This document shows, piece after piece, positions 45,415 to 54,210 of a stretch of DNA of 64,000 nucleotides (its first letter is position 1; each line of letters begins with the position of its first letter). This DNA comes from Massilia sp. YIM B02763 (lineage in GTDB: Bacteria; Pseudomonadota; Gammaproteobacteria; Burkholderiales; Burkholderiaceae_D), in NCBI RefSeq assembly GCF_030412015.1, contig NZ_JASNRD010000004.1, positions 248,001 through 312,000 of the forward strand, given 5' to 3'. Below the pieces are notes generated by a model. The model had not been told where the DNA came from. It did not search any database and was given only the letters and a program-made list of their open reading frames with translations. Position numbers and translations under genes: made by a program.

Positions 45415-46641
45415 ATGTCCCATCCCCCCATCACCACCGGCAGCGCCGAATTCAAGCGCATCAACCGCGCCATGGTCTTCGGCGGCTTTTCCACCTTCGC
45501 CCTGCTGTACTGCGTGCAGCCCCTGATGCCGCTGCTGGCGCGCGATTTCGCGCTCACGCCGGCGCAGAGCAGCCTCGCGCTGTCCGTCGCCACCGCCGCG
45601 CTGGCCGTCTCGCTGCTCGTGTCCAGCGTGCTGTCCGAGCGCCATGGCAGGAAGCCCCTGATGGCCGGCTCGATGTTCGCCGGCGGGGTGCTCACGCTGC
45701 TGGCCGCGTTCGCCCACAGCTATCCGCAATTGCTCGCGCTGCGCGCGCTGCTGGGCCTGCTGCTGGGCGGGATGCCGGCGCTGGCGATGGCCTACCTGAG
45801 CGAAGAGATCGACGGGCCGTCGCTGGGCCATTCGATGGGCCTGTACATCGGCGGCAGCGCGTTCGGCGGCATGGCCGGCCGCGTGCTGTCGTCCTTCATC
45901 AGCGATTTCTACGACTGGCGCATCGCCATGGGCGTGATGGGCGTGGCGGGCCTGTACGCCGCGTTCGAATTCAACCGCAGCCTGCCGGCCTCGCGCCGCT
46001 TCCGGCAGGGGCAGGGCGGCTTCGCGGCCCTGTTCCACGGCACCGTCAGGCACCTGCGCGACGAAGGCCTGCCCTGGTTGTTCTGCCTGTCCTTCCTGCT
46101 GATGGGCGCTTTCGTCAGCATGTACAACTACATCGGCTACCGCCTGCTGGCGCCGCCGTACGCGCTGCGCCAGAGCGCCGTCGGCGCCTTGTCGGTGCTG
46201 TACCTGCTGGGCATCTTCAGTTCCGTCTGGGCCGGCAAGCTGGCCGACCGCCTGGGACGGCGCAACGTGCTGTGGCTGGTGATGGGCATCATGCTGGCCG
46301 GCCTGTTGCTGACGCTGGCCGCGCCGCTGGCCTTCGTCGTCGTCGGCATGGGCCTGTTCACCTTCGGCTTCTTCGCCTCGCACTCGGTGGCCAGCAGCTG
46401 GGTCGGGCGGCGCGCGCGGCCGCCGCAGGCGCTGGCCTCGGCCCTGTACCTGTTCTTCTACTACCTGGGTTCCAGCGTGGTCGGCTGGCTCGCCGGCATC
46501 CTGTGGGCGCACGGCGGCTGGGCCGGCGTCGTCACGCTGCTGGGCGCGATCCTGGCGGCGGCGGTCGGCGTGGCGCTGCGCCTGCGCGGCCTCGCGCCGC
46601 TGGCGCCGCTGCCCGCCACGCCTGTTTCCGAGGCGCAATAA
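45415..46641 (+). CDS. MFS transporter (YnfM/arabinose-efflux-like)
   Basis: 408 residues from ATG 45415. About twelve hydrophobic helices. Typical MFS features: YCVQPLMPLLARDFALTPAQS in helix 1, SERHGRKPLM between helices 2 and 3, LLGLLLGGMPALAMAYL, and the central cytoplasmic loop rich in Arg. The pattern fits the YnfM/arabinose efflux group; the substrate is unknown. It follows the J-domain operon by about 110 bases, probably a separate unit. Confidence 0.85.
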   Translation: MSHPPITTGSAEFKRINRAMVFGGFSTFALLYCVQPLMPLLARDFALTPAQSSLALSVATAALAVSLLVSSVLSERHGRKPLMAGSMFAGGVLTLLAAFAHSYPQLLALRALLGLLLGGMPALAMAYLSEEIDGPSLGHSMGLYIGGSAFGGMAGRVLSSFISDFYDWRIAMGVMGVAGLYAAFEFNRSLPASRRFRQGQGGFAALFHGTVRHLRDEGLPWLFCLSFLLMGAFVSMYNYIGYRLLAPPYALRQSAVGALSVLYLLGIFSSVWAGKLADRLGRRNVLWLVMGIMLAGLLLTLAAPLAFVVVGMGLFTFGFFASHSVASSWVGRRARPPQALASALYLFFYYLGSSVVGWLAGILWAHGGWAGVVTLLGAILAAAVGVALRLRGLAPLAPLPATPVSEAQ

Positions 46642-46801
46642 GAAATCAAATCCGGTAAATATGGTGGCAGTTTATTGCTGAGTTTTCCTGCTCTTCAGTA
46701 TGTTTCGTGCGCCGGTTTTGCTGTGAAAAGCTTAATGTGACGATTCCAGGCCCGCACTCCAGGCAGTGCGGACATACACCATCAATGCGAAGGAGTACGT
46801 C

Positions 46802-47119
46802 ATGTTGCAAGCAAACGAAATCCAGCAGCGATTCACTCATATTCAGCAAACCATCGGCGAAGCGCAGCAGGCGCTGGGCGACGCCCCGGACGAAATCCGC
46901 GACTGCATCGAGAAGCTGTCGCGCGAGGCGCAGCAGGCCCAGGACGTGATGCAGTCGAACGACCAGCAGCGCGTGATCGAATGCGTCGACCGCCTGGAAG
47001 ACATGGGCGACGAAGCCAAGCGCATCAGCCGCTCGCTGCCGCAGATGCCGGCGCACCTGGAAGCCGCGGTGACCCGCGTGCACGCGGAGTTGTCGGACTT
47101 GAAGCACAAGCTGCACTAA
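46802..47119 (+). CDS. Small coiled-coil protein of unknown function
   Basis: 105 residues from ATG 46802 with GGAG seven bases upstream. Almost entirely alpha-helical with heptad-like Gln/Ala/Leu patterns (FTHIQQTIGEAQQALG, EKLSREAQQAQDVMQ, HLEAAVTRVHAELSDL). No signal peptide. Similar small coiled-coil proteins occur in Oxalobacteraceae with unknown role. A repeat element (47174-47259) follows. Confidence 0.6.
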   Translation: MLQANEIQQRFTHIQQTIGEAQQALGDAPDEIRDCIEKLSREAQQAQDVMQSNDQQRVIECVDRLEDMGDEAKRISRSLPQMPAHLEAAVTRVHAELSDLKHKLH

Positions 47120-47173
47120 GCGTGCGCTAAACGTGCACTAAGCGGCGCGCTACAGTAAGCCGGGAAGAAAAGC

Positions 47174-47259
47174 GTCGTCCCTGCGAAGGCAGGGACCCAA
47201 TTTTATGTGCGCAGCGATTGCGCTAGTAGAACTTGGGTCCCTGCCTTCGCAGGGACGAC
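47174..47259. repeat. Intergenic palindromic repeat, family 1 copy A
   Basis: Two 27-base arms (47174-47200 and 47233-47259) are perfect reverse complements across a 32-base spacer. Each arm itself contains the palindrome GTCCCTGC/GCAGGGAC with a 4-base loop and ends in CCCAA (or TTGGG). It lies between a plus gene and a minus gene. Related copies are at 55277-55314 and 63072-63176; the spacer end TAGAAC next to TTGGG matches copy C in inverted orientation. Confidence 0.85.
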
Positions 47260-47275
47260 GTCGTTTGGCAGCGCG

Positions 47276-48496
47276 TCATACGACGTTCCGGGCCCGCAGG
47301 GCGGCGATCTCCTCGCCGCTCTTGCCCAGCACCTCGCGCAGCACCTCGTCCGTATGCTGGCCCAGCAGCGGCGGCGCCAGGTCGCTCGTTGCCGGCGTCG
47401 CCGACAGCTTCATCGGGCTGCGCACCAGTTTCACCGTGCCCGCAACGGGGTGCGGCAAGGCGATCTCCATGCCGCGCGCGCGCACCTGCTCGTTGGCGAA
47501 CACCTCGTCCAGCTCGTTGATCGGGCCGCACGGCACGCCTTCTTCTTCCAGCAGCGCGATCCACTCGTCGCGGCGCTTTTCCAGCACCATCTCGGCCAGC
47601 AGCGGCACCAGCGCGTCGCGGTTCTGCACGCGCAGCGGATTGGTGGAAAAGCGCGCGTCGTGCGCCAGTTCCGGCCGGCCGCCCGCCTCGACGAACTTGC
47701 GGTACTGGCCGTCGTTGCCGGCGGCGACGATGATGTGGCCATCCAGGCAGGCGAAGGTCTGGTAGGGCACGATGCTGGCGTGGGCATTGCCCCAGCGGCG
47801 CGGACGCTTGCCGCTGGCGAGGTAGCTGCTGCCGACGTTGGCCAGCATGGCGACCTGGGTGTCGAGCAGCGACATGTCGATGTGCTGGCCTTCGCCCGTG
47901 CGGTCGCGGTGCGTGAGCGCGGCCAGGATTGCCACCGTCGCATACATGCCCGTCATCAGGTCCGTGAGGGCGACGCCGGCCTTTTGCGGTCCGCCGCCGG
48001 GCAGCTCGTCGCGCTCGCCCGTGATCGACATCAGCCCGCCCATGCCCTGGACCAGGAAGTCGTAGCCGGCGCGGCCGGCGTAGGGGCCGTCCTGGCCGAA
48101 GCCCGTGATCGAGCAGTACACGAGGTCCGACTTGAGGGCCCGCAGCGATGCGTAATCGAGGCCGTAGCGCGCCAGGTGGCCGACCTTGAAGTTCTCGAGC
48201 ACCACGTCGCATTGGAGGACCAGTTCGCGCAGCAGCGCCTGGCCGTCCGGGCTGGCGATATCGACGGTGACGGAGCGCTTGCCGCGGTTGGCGGACAGGT
48301 AGTAGGCCGCCTCGGTGGTGTGCGCGCCCGCGGCGTCCGGCGCGTAGGGCGGCCCCCAGGCGCGGGTATCGTCGCCGGCGCCGGGGCGCTCGATCTTGAT
48401 GACGTCGGCGCCCAGGTCGGCCAGGTTCTGCGCGCACCAGGGCCCGGCCAGCACGCGCGACAGGTCCAGGACCCGGACATGGCCCAATGCCTTCAT
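47276..48496 (-). CDS. CaiB/BaiF-family CoA transferase
   Basis: 406 residues (class III CoA transferase). Motifs: LDLSRVLAGPWCAQNLADLGADVIKIE near the N-terminus, VTVDIASPDGQALLREL, VVLENFKVG with the helix before it, and SITGFGQDGPYAGRAGYDFL carrying the conserved Asp region; LSATPATSDLAPPLLGQHTDEVL near the end. It transfers CoA between carboxylic acids, often oxalate, succinyl or hydroxyacid groups. GAGGAG lies five bases before the ATG. Substrates unknown; no neighbouring pathway genes. Confidence 0.9.
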   Translation of the reverse strand: MKALGHVRVLDLSRVLAGPWCAQNLADLGADVIKIERPGAGDDTRAWGPPYAPDAAGAHTTEAAYYLSANRGKRSVTVDIASPDGQALLRELVLQCDVVLENFKVGHLARYGLDYASLRALKSDLVYCSITGFGQDGPYAGRAGYDFLVQGMGGLMSITGERDELPGGGPQKAGVALTDLMTGMYATVAILAALTHRDRTGEGQHIDMSLLDTQVAMLANVGSSYLASGKRPRRWGNAHASIVPYQTFACLDGHIIVAAGNDGQYRKFVEAGGRPELAHDARFSTNPLRVQNRDALVPLLAEMVLEKRRDEWIALLEEEGVPCGPINELDEVFANEQVRARGMEIALPHPVAGTVKLVRSPMKLSATPATSDLAPPLLGQHTDEVLREVLGKSGEEIAALRARNVV

Positions 48497-48533
48497 GTTG
48501 TCTCCTCGTTTTGTCGTTGTATGGTCCGGCGGA

Positions 48534-50300
48534 TTATAGTCCCGCCTGCGCCTCCAGCGACGCCGCGAACAGGCTGCGTTCCTGGTCGACGATCAGGTCG
48601 ACGCTGTGCCCATCCAGGCCCAGGGAGCCGAGCACGAAGGCCGACAGCTGCAGGCTCGCTTCCAGCGTTTCCGGCACCACCACGCTGGCGCCCGCGCGCT
48701 TGAGGGTCCGGGCATGCTTTTCGTCGCGCGAGCGGGCGAACAGGCGCGCGTGCGGGAATTCGCGCCGGATGCCGCGCACGGCCTGCAATGCCGCCGCCGG
48801 ATTGTCCATCGTGAGCACGATGGCCGGCGCCTCGCCCGCATGCACGCGGCGCAGCAGTTCGGGGCGCGCCGCATTGCCGAAATAGACGGGCGCGCCGGCG
48901 CCGTGCTGCTGCGCCACCAGCTTGGCGTCGGTCTCGAACGCGATCCAGGGGATGCCCTGGCCGGCGAGCAGCTTGGCCAGCTGCTGGCCCACGCGCCCGA
49001 AGCCGGCGATGATCACGCGCCCGCCCGCGGACGGCGGCACGGCATCGGCCTGCGGCAGGATGTGCGCGCCCGCGCGCGCTTCCCAGCGCTCGCCGATGGC
49101 GCGTCCCAGCTTCGCCAGCAGCGGCGTGATGAACAGCGACAGGCCGACGGCCAGCATCACGCGCCCGCCCAGGCTTGCGTCCAGCAGCCGGCTCGCGACG
49201 GCGTAGCCGATCACGATGAAGGCGAATTCGCCGCCCTGGCCCAGCAGCAGGCCGCCTTCGACGGCGCGGCCCCACGGCAGGCCGCCCGCGCGCAGCAGCG
49301 GCGCGATCACGGCCGTCTTGCACAGCACCAGCGCCAGCACGGCGCCGGCGAGCCACACGGGCGCCTGCACGACCTGCAGCACGTCCATGCCCATGCCGAC
49401 CGTCATGAAGAACAGCCCCATCAGCAGGCCCTTGAACGGTTCGATCATCAGCTCGACCTCGTGCTTGAATTCCGTCTCGGCCAGCAGCAGGCCGGCGATC
49501 AGCGCGCCCAGCGCCATCGACAGCCCGGCCATCGCGCACAGGCCCGCGATGCCGAAGGTCGACAGCAGGATCAGGGCCATGAACACGTCCGGCTGGCGGT
49601 TGCGGGCGAAGGCCCGGAACAGCGGACGGATCACGCGGCCGCCGACCAGGTAGATGAGGGCGATGGCGACGGCCGCCTTGGCCATCGCGATCAGCACCTG
49701 CAGCGCGATGGCGGCGCCGCTGCTTGCCGCATCGCCGCCGGCCAGCGCCCCGATCAGGATCAGGATCGGCACCACGGCCAGGTCCTGGAACATCAGCACG
49801 GCGAACGTGGCCTGGCCCAGGGGCGAGCCGGTGTCGTGGCGCTCGCCCAGCAGCTGCATCACGACGGCCGTCGACGACAGCGACAGCACCAGGCCCAGCA
49901 CCAGGGCCGCATTCATGCCCGGGGCCAGCAGCAGCGCCACGGCGCCGCCGATCAGCGCTGCGCACAGCACGACCTGGGCCGCGCCGATGCCGAACACCCA
50001 GCGCCGCATCGCCCACAGGCGCGCGGCCGACAGCTCCAGGCCGATCATGAACATCAGGAACAGCACGCCCAGTTCGGCGAGCATCGCGACGTCCTCGTTG
50101 TTGGGGAAGGTGAACCAGCCGAGCCAGTGCAGGTCCTCGGCCATGCGACCCAGGCCGAAGGGGCCGAGCAGGGCGCCGACGGCGAGGAAGCCCAGCACCG
50201 GGTTGATGCGCAGGCGCTGCAGCGTGGGGATCAGGATGCCGGAGAGGGTCAGGAACAGGAGGATTTCCCGCAGAAAGGGGAAGGCGTGTTGCTCTTGCAC
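48534..50300 (-). CDS. CPA2-family cation:proton antiporter with RCK (TrkA-N) domain, KefB/KefC-like
   Basis: 588 residues from GTG 50300. The N-terminal 380 residues form about twelve membrane helices of the Na+/H+ exchanger type (LALVLSLSSTAVVMQLL; FMALILLSTFGIAGLCAMAG), followed by a cytoplasmic RCK/TrkA-N domain (IAGFGRVGQQLAKLLAG near 430) that binds a nucleotide. It resembles the glutathione-gated K+ efflux proteins KefB/KefC. No ancillary kefF/kefG gene is adjacent. It probably exchanges K+ or Na+ for H+ in the inner membrane. Confidence 0.9.
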   Translation of the reverse strand: MQEQHAFPFLREILLFLTLSGILIPTLQRLRINPVLGFLAVGALLGPFGLGRMAEDLHWLGWFTFPNNEDVAMLAELGVLFLMFMIGLELSAARLWAMRRWVFGIGAAQVVLCAALIGGAVALLLAPGMNAALVLGLVLSLSSTAVVMQLLGERHDTGSPLGQATFAVLMFQDLAVVPILILIGALAGGDAASSGAAIALQVLIAMAKAAVAIALIYLVGGRVIRPLFRAFARNRQPDVFMALILLSTFGIAGLCAMAGLSMALGALIAGLLLAETEFKHEVELMIEPFKGLLMGLFFMTVGMGMDVLQVVQAPVWLAGAVLALVLCKTAVIAPLLRAGGLPWGRAVEGGLLLGQGGEFAFIVIGYAVASRLLDASLGGRVMLAVGLSLFITPLLAKLGRAIGERWEARAGAHILPQADAVPPSAGGRVIIAGFGRVGQQLAKLLAGQGIPWIAFETDAKLVAQQHGAGAPVYFGNAARPELLRRVHAGEAPAIVLTMDNPAAALQAVRGIRREFPHARLFARSRDEKHARTLKRAGASVVVPETLEASLQLSAFVLGSLGLDGHSVDLIVDQERSLFAASLEAQAGL

Positions 50301-50372
50301 GGGCGGACCTCGGTAATGACAAACCGGGCCATTGTAAATGAAAGGTAAATGCGGTCCGCGGCCGATGCGCCG

Positions 50373-50456
50373 GTAGGGTGGTCGGCTCCGCCGACCACGC
50401 GTTCAAACGGTACATGCACCGGCTGGACGCGTGGACGGCAGAGCCGTCCACCCTAC
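50373..50456. repeat. Intergenic palindromic repeat, family 2 copy A
   Basis: Starts GTAGGGTGGTCGGC and ends GCCGTCCACCCTAC, with nested arms GGTCGGC/GCCGACC and GGACGGC/GCCGTCC and ACGCGT between them. It sits between two minus-strand genes; its right end contains the stop codon of the GH1-RmlD gene. A related, longer copy is at 60585-60734. Confidence 0.8.
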
Positions 50457-52771
50457 CGGAGCGCGCCGACGCTGGTTTCTTCCTGCTGCCGATGCCCGCC
50501 CGCCTGCGGCTGGCGGCTCTCCGCCGTGCGGATCAGTTCTTCCATTTCCGGATCGTCCTGGTTGCGCAGCTCGAGGTAGCGCGCGATGGCGTTGTCCAGC
50601 GGCGGCAGCAGGATGCCGCGTTCGCTCGTCATGGCGGCGTAGCGCGGACGCGCCGCGGCCATGCCCAGTTCGGCGGCCGGCACGGCCTCCAGCGTCGCGG
50701 CATCGATGCCCGCGGCGTCGGCGGCCTTGCGCGCCAGGTCGGCCCAGGTGACGGCGCCGGCGTTGGCCAGGTGCCAGATGCCCGCTTCCGCATCGATGGC
50801 GAGATCGAGGCAGGTGTGCACCAGGTCCGGCACGTAGGTCGGCGAGACGGTCAGGTCGGACGCGGCGCGGAAGGTCTCGCCGCGCTCCAGCGCCTGCAGC
50901 GCGAGCGTGACGAAATTGTGCCGGTCCCACGGGCCGAAGAAGGCGCTGGTGCGCACGACCAGGGCGCCCGGGTGCGCTTCCAGCACGCGCCGTTCCGCCT
51001 CAAGCTTGCTGCGGCCGTAGACGTTCAGCGGCGCGGCGGCATCGCTCTCGACATAGGGCGCGTCCTTGGCGCCGTCGAACACGAGGTCGCTGGAGAACGT
51101 GGTCAGGTGCACGCCATGGCGCGCGCAGGCGGCGGCCAGGTGGGCGGCGCCGTCGGCGTTCTCGCGCATGCAGCGCTCGCGTTCGCCATCGGCCTCGGCA
51201 TCGTCCACGCGCACGTAGCCGGCCGTGTTGATCACGGCCCAGGGACGGTATTGCGCCAGCGCGCGCTCGATGGAGTCGGGGTCGCCGATGTCCATGTCCT
51301 GGCGCGACAGCAGGCGGTAGGCGATGCGGCGGCGGTGGCAGGCGAGGGCGAAGGCGCGGCCCAGCGTGCCGGTGGCGCCCGTGATCAGCACGGGGCGCAC
51401 GTCGCCGGGCACCTGGACGTGGCCGTCCGCCGTGATCGAGGTGATGGCGTCCGGCGTGGCGACGGGCTGGCACAGGAAGCGTCCCGGGCGGCGCCACCAG
51501 CCCTGGGCGCGCAGCACCGGGTGCGACAGCGGTGCGCCGGACGACAGTTCGCGCATCATGCGCGCCACGGCGGTGGGGCGCGGCGGCTGCGAGCGCACGT
51601 CGAAGGCGCCCGACTCGTAGTAGCCGCGGGCCTGGGTGACGAGGCTGTTCCAGTCGAAGGCGCCCAGCAGCGACCAGACGGTGACGGCGCGCACGTCGGC
51701 GCCATTGGCGCGCGCCTCCTTGGCGCCTTCCCAGATCTCGAGCAGCCAGCGCAGCTGGTCTTCGCGGTTGGCGTCGATGTGGGCTTCGGTGATGGCGAGG
51801 GGGATGCCGTAGCGTTCCCAGGCCTCCATCAGCAGCGGCGCGATGCCGGCCGTCGGCGTGGCCAGCGCGCGCGAGGCTTCGATGTCGGCGCAGGGAATGC
51901 CGTCGGCGACGCCGCGGTGGTGCTCGGGGTAGCGCTCCGGACGATGGTCGAGCCAGCGCTCGCTGGTCACGTAGTAATTGACGCCCATGACGTCCGGCGG
52001 GCAGGGATTGTCCTTGAACCAGAGGAATTCCTCGGCCGGGATGCCGGTCTTGAGCAGGTACTTCCACAAGGCGTGCCGTTCGTCCACCATGCCGCACAGC
52101 AGGTCCCAGCCGAGCCAGCGGCGCTCGTTGTAGAACTCGACGATGCGGCCCATCTCGGGCGTGCCGTAGGTCTTGCCCAGGTCGTCCGTCTGCACCAGCT
52201 TCGCTTGCGGGTTCACGGCGCGGATGGCGCGCATCGACAGCACCGTGGCGCGGCACTGGTTCAGCAGGGCCTGGATGAAGGTGCGGTCGTCGCGGCCGTG
52301 CGGATACCACACGCCGTACAGGCCGGCGAAGCGGGCCGTCGTGCAGATCTCGTTGACGGGCGTGTAGTACTCGAGCCAGGGGTAGCGTGCGGCGACGGCG
52401 CCGGCGTACTCGGCCAGCTGCCCGGCGAAGGCGGGATCGACGAGGCTCGTGTGGCGCGGGCCGCTGCCGTGGTGGATCAGGCCGGCGATCGGCGTGACGC
52501 CGTGCTCGCGCAGGGCCGGCAGGCGCTCGTCCGGCCAGGTCCAGTCGGCCTTGTCGATGCCGTCGGGGGCGGTGCGCTCCCACAGGACGGGGTAGCGGAT
52601 GGCGCGGATGCCGGTGGCGGCGAAGCGTTCGATGTCGTCGGCGCGGTCGTGGTGGCCGTTGCGTTCGAGCTGCTGGTGATAGTCGTCGCGGACGCGATTG
52701 ACGGTGCATTCGAGGCCGCCCCACAGTTCGAGGGGGCGGGCGTGGCTGTTCGTGCTCTTTGTCGTAGTCAT
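50453..52771 (-). CDS. Fusion of a GH1-type glycosidase domain and an RmlD-like sugar-nucleotide reductase domain
   Basis: 772 residues. Residues 1-430 are family 1 glycosylhydrolase-like: IRYPVLWERTAP, the acid/base motif TPVNEI with Glu141, and the nucleophile region ITEAHID near 345 (usual ITENG changed). Residues about 460-740 are an NAD(P)-dependent RmlD/SDR domain: ITGATGTLGRAFALAC, TTFSSDLVFDG and YGRSKLEAE with the Tyr-x3-Lys pair near 618. The last 30 residues are Gln/Glu-rich. This would be unusual chemistry on one chain, perhaps building or trimming a deoxysugar. The stop lies in a repeat element. A palindromic operator precedes the gene. Confidence 0.85.
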   Translation of the reverse strand: MTTTKSTNSHARPLELWGGLECTVNRVRDDYHQQLERNGHHDRADDIERFAATGIRAIRYPVLWERTAPDGIDKADWTWPDERLPALREHGVTPIAGLIHHGSGPRHTSLVDPAFAGQLAEYAGAVAARYPWLEYYTPVNEICTTARFAGLYGVWYPHGRDDRTFIQALLNQCRATVLSMRAIRAVNPQAKLVQTDDLGKTYGTPEMGRIVEFYNERRWLGWDLLCGMVDERHALWKYLLKTGIPAEEFLWFKDNPCPPDVMGVNYYVTSERWLDHRPERYPEHHRGVADGIPCADIEASRALATPTAGIAPLLMEAWERYGIPLAITEAHIDANREDQLRWLLEIWEGAKEARANGADVRAVTVWSLLGAFDWNSLVTQARGYYESGAFDVRSQPPRPTAVARMMRELSSGAPLSHPVLRAQGWWRRPGRFLCQPVATPDAITSITADGHVQVPGDVRPVLITGATGTLGRAFALACHRRRIAYRLLSRQDMDIGDPDSIERALAQYRPWAVINTAGYVRVDDAEADGERERCMRENADGAAHLAAACARHGVHLTTFSSDLVFDGAKDAPYVESDAAAPLNVYGRSKLEAERRVLEAHPGALVVRTSAFFGPWDRHNFVTLALQALERGETFRAASDLTVSPTYVPDLVHTCLDLAIDAEAGIWHLANAGAVTWADLARKAADAAGIDAATLEAVPAAELGMAAARPRYAAMTSERGILLPPLDNAIARYLELRNQDDPEMEELIRTAESRQPQAGGHRQQEETSVGALR

Positions 52772-52790
52772 GGTTCACCAATCTTGTTAA

Positions 52791-52806
52791 TTTTGTTGCA
52801 ACAAAA
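52791..52806 (-). promoter_or_regulatory. Perfect 16-base palindrome upstream of the GH1-RmlD gene
   Basis: TTTTGTTGCAACAAAA is a perfect palindrome centred 28 bases upstream of the ATG (52769-52771). Position and symmetry suit a LacI- or TetR-type repressor site. The regulator is not in view. Confidence 0.5.
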
Positions 52807-52897
52807 AATCCAGCGCCGTTCCGCGTCATGAAAAAAGGCGATGCGGGACGGGGCCCATGTCGCGTGGCGGTTGACAGCGCTGCGTCAACCTGCAACC

Positions 52898-52954
52898 ATG
52901 CAGCCCATGAATTTTTCGTATCCACAATCCGTACAGTCCTGGTGGCGCCGCTGA
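52898..52954 (+). CDS. Putative trpS leader peptide with tandem Trp codons
   Basis: 18-codon frame, MQPMNFSYPQSVQSWWRR, ending TGA 52952-52954. The two Trp codons (52940-52945) are adjacent, far from chance in such a short frame, and a terminator-like hairpin follows 36 bases later, before trpS. TTGACA at 52871-52876 could be its -35. No strong ribosome site is visible. The layout resembles trp attenuation leaders, but the base pairing needed for antitermination is not resolved by eye. Confidence 0.55.
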   Translation: MQPMNFSYPQSVQSWWRR

Positions 52955-52990
52955 CAGCGCGCGGCCAGGGTATGGATGTGTATCTCGACT

Positions 52991-53023
52991 AAACGCCGCC
53001 TCGATTCAGGTGGCGTTTTTTTT
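52991..53023 (+). terminator. Attenuator-like intrinsic terminator before trpS
   Basis: AAACGCCGCCT (52991-53001) pairs with AGGTGGCGTTT (53008-53018, one G-T wobble) across a 6-base loop and runs into eight T ending at 53023, 44 bases before the trpS ATG. The only gene upstream on this strand is the short Trp-rich leader, so this terminator would control trpS itself. The Trp-codon region GGTGGCG (52941-52947) can also pair with its 5' arm. Confidence 0.75.
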
Positions 53024-53066
53024 ACGCGCGGATCGAGGCTTGAAACACCGTTTTTAAGGAAACTCG

Positions 53067-54089
53067 ATGAGTCAGCAAACCTCGAACGCTCCCGCGCCTG
53101 TCATCCTGACCGGCGATCGTCCCACCGGGCCGCTGCACCTGGGCCACTTCGTCGGCAGCCTCCGCAATCGCGTCACTTACCAGGATCAATACCGTCAGTA
53201 CATCATGCTCGCGGACGCCCAGGCGCTCACCGACAACATGGATGACATTGGTAAGGTACACCGGAACGTGGTCGAGGTGGCGCTCGATTACCTTGCCGTA
53301 GGGATCGACCCGGCCAAGTCGACGATCCTGGTGCAGTCGCAGATCCCGGAACTGGCCGAGCTGACCTTCTATTACCTGAACCTGGTGACGGTATCGCGCC
53401 TGGAGCGCAACCCGACCGTCAAGCAGGAAATCATCCTGCGCGGCTTCGAGCGCGACATCCCGGCCGGCTTCCTCGTCTACCCGGCCAGCCAGGCCGCCGA
53501 CATCACCGCGTTCAAGGCCTCGATCGTGCCGGTGGGCGAAGACCAGATCCCGATGATCGAGCAGTGCAACGAGATCGTGCGCCGCTTCAACCGCGACGCC
53601 GGCCGCGACATCCTCGTCGAGTGCAAGGCGATCGTGCCGGAAGTGGGCCGTCTGCCGGGCATCGACGGCAAGGCCAAGATGAGCAAGTCGCTGGGCAATA
53701 CCATCAACCTGGGCGCGAGCGCCGACGAGATCCGCGCCGCCGTCAAGATGGTCTATACGGACCCGCTGCACCTGAAGGTCTCCGACCCCGGCCATATCGA
53801 AGGCAACGTCGCCTTCCTGTACCTGGACGCGTTCGACACGGACAAGGAAGGGCTGGCCGAGATGAAGGCGCACTACCAGCGCGGCGGCCTGGGCGACTCG
53901 GTCGTCAAGAAGCGCCTGGAAGGCATCCTGCAGGAACTGATCGAGCCGATCCGCACGCGCCGCGAAGAACTGGCCAAGGACAAGGGCCAGGTGCTGCAGA
54001 TCCTGAAGGAAGGCACGTATAAAGCGCGCGAAGTGGCGGCGCAGACCATGGATGAAGTGCGCAAGGCGCTGGGGCTGAGCTACTTCTAA
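53067..54089 (+). CDS. trpS: Tryptophanyl-tRNA synthetase
   Basis: 340 residues, normal length for bacterial TrpRS. It charges tRNA-Trp. Class I signatures: HLGH near 24-27 ([13 protein letters not shown]) and KMSKS near 204 ([13 protein letters not shown]). AAGGA lies upstream of the ATG. The leader peptide with Trp-Trp and a terminator suggest tryptophan-responsive control. High-GC core codon use. Confidence 0.97.
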   Translation: MSQQTSNAPAPVILTGDRPTGPLHLGHFVGSLRNRVTYQDQYRQYIMLADAQALTDNMDDIGKVHRNVVEVALDYLAVGIDPAKSTILVQSQIPELAELTFYYLNLVTVSRLERNPTVKQEIILRGFERDIPAGFLVYPASQAADITAFKASIVPVGEDQIPMIEQCNEIVRRFNRDAGRDILVECKAIVPEVGRLPGIDGKAKMSKSLGNTINLGASADEIRAAVKMVYTDPLHLKVSDPGHIEGNVAFLYLDAFDTDKEGLAEMKAHYQRGGLGDSVVKKRLEGILQELIEPIRTRREELAKDKGQVLQILKEGTYKAREVAAQTMDEVRKALGLSYF

Positions 54090-54210
54090 TCCTGATCGGG
54101 TAGCGCAACGCAGCACCTGCGGTAGCGCAAAGCAGTTGCCTTGCGCTTCCTTATATCCCTTGATGTTGTTGTGTGGCACCCTGCGGTTTTCCAACCACGG
54201 AGGCTGCTGC

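Noticed and set aside
44190..46658. 822-codon plus-strand frame
   Set aside because: Overlaps two well-supported genes in another frame; Arg/Pro-rich composition shows a shadow.
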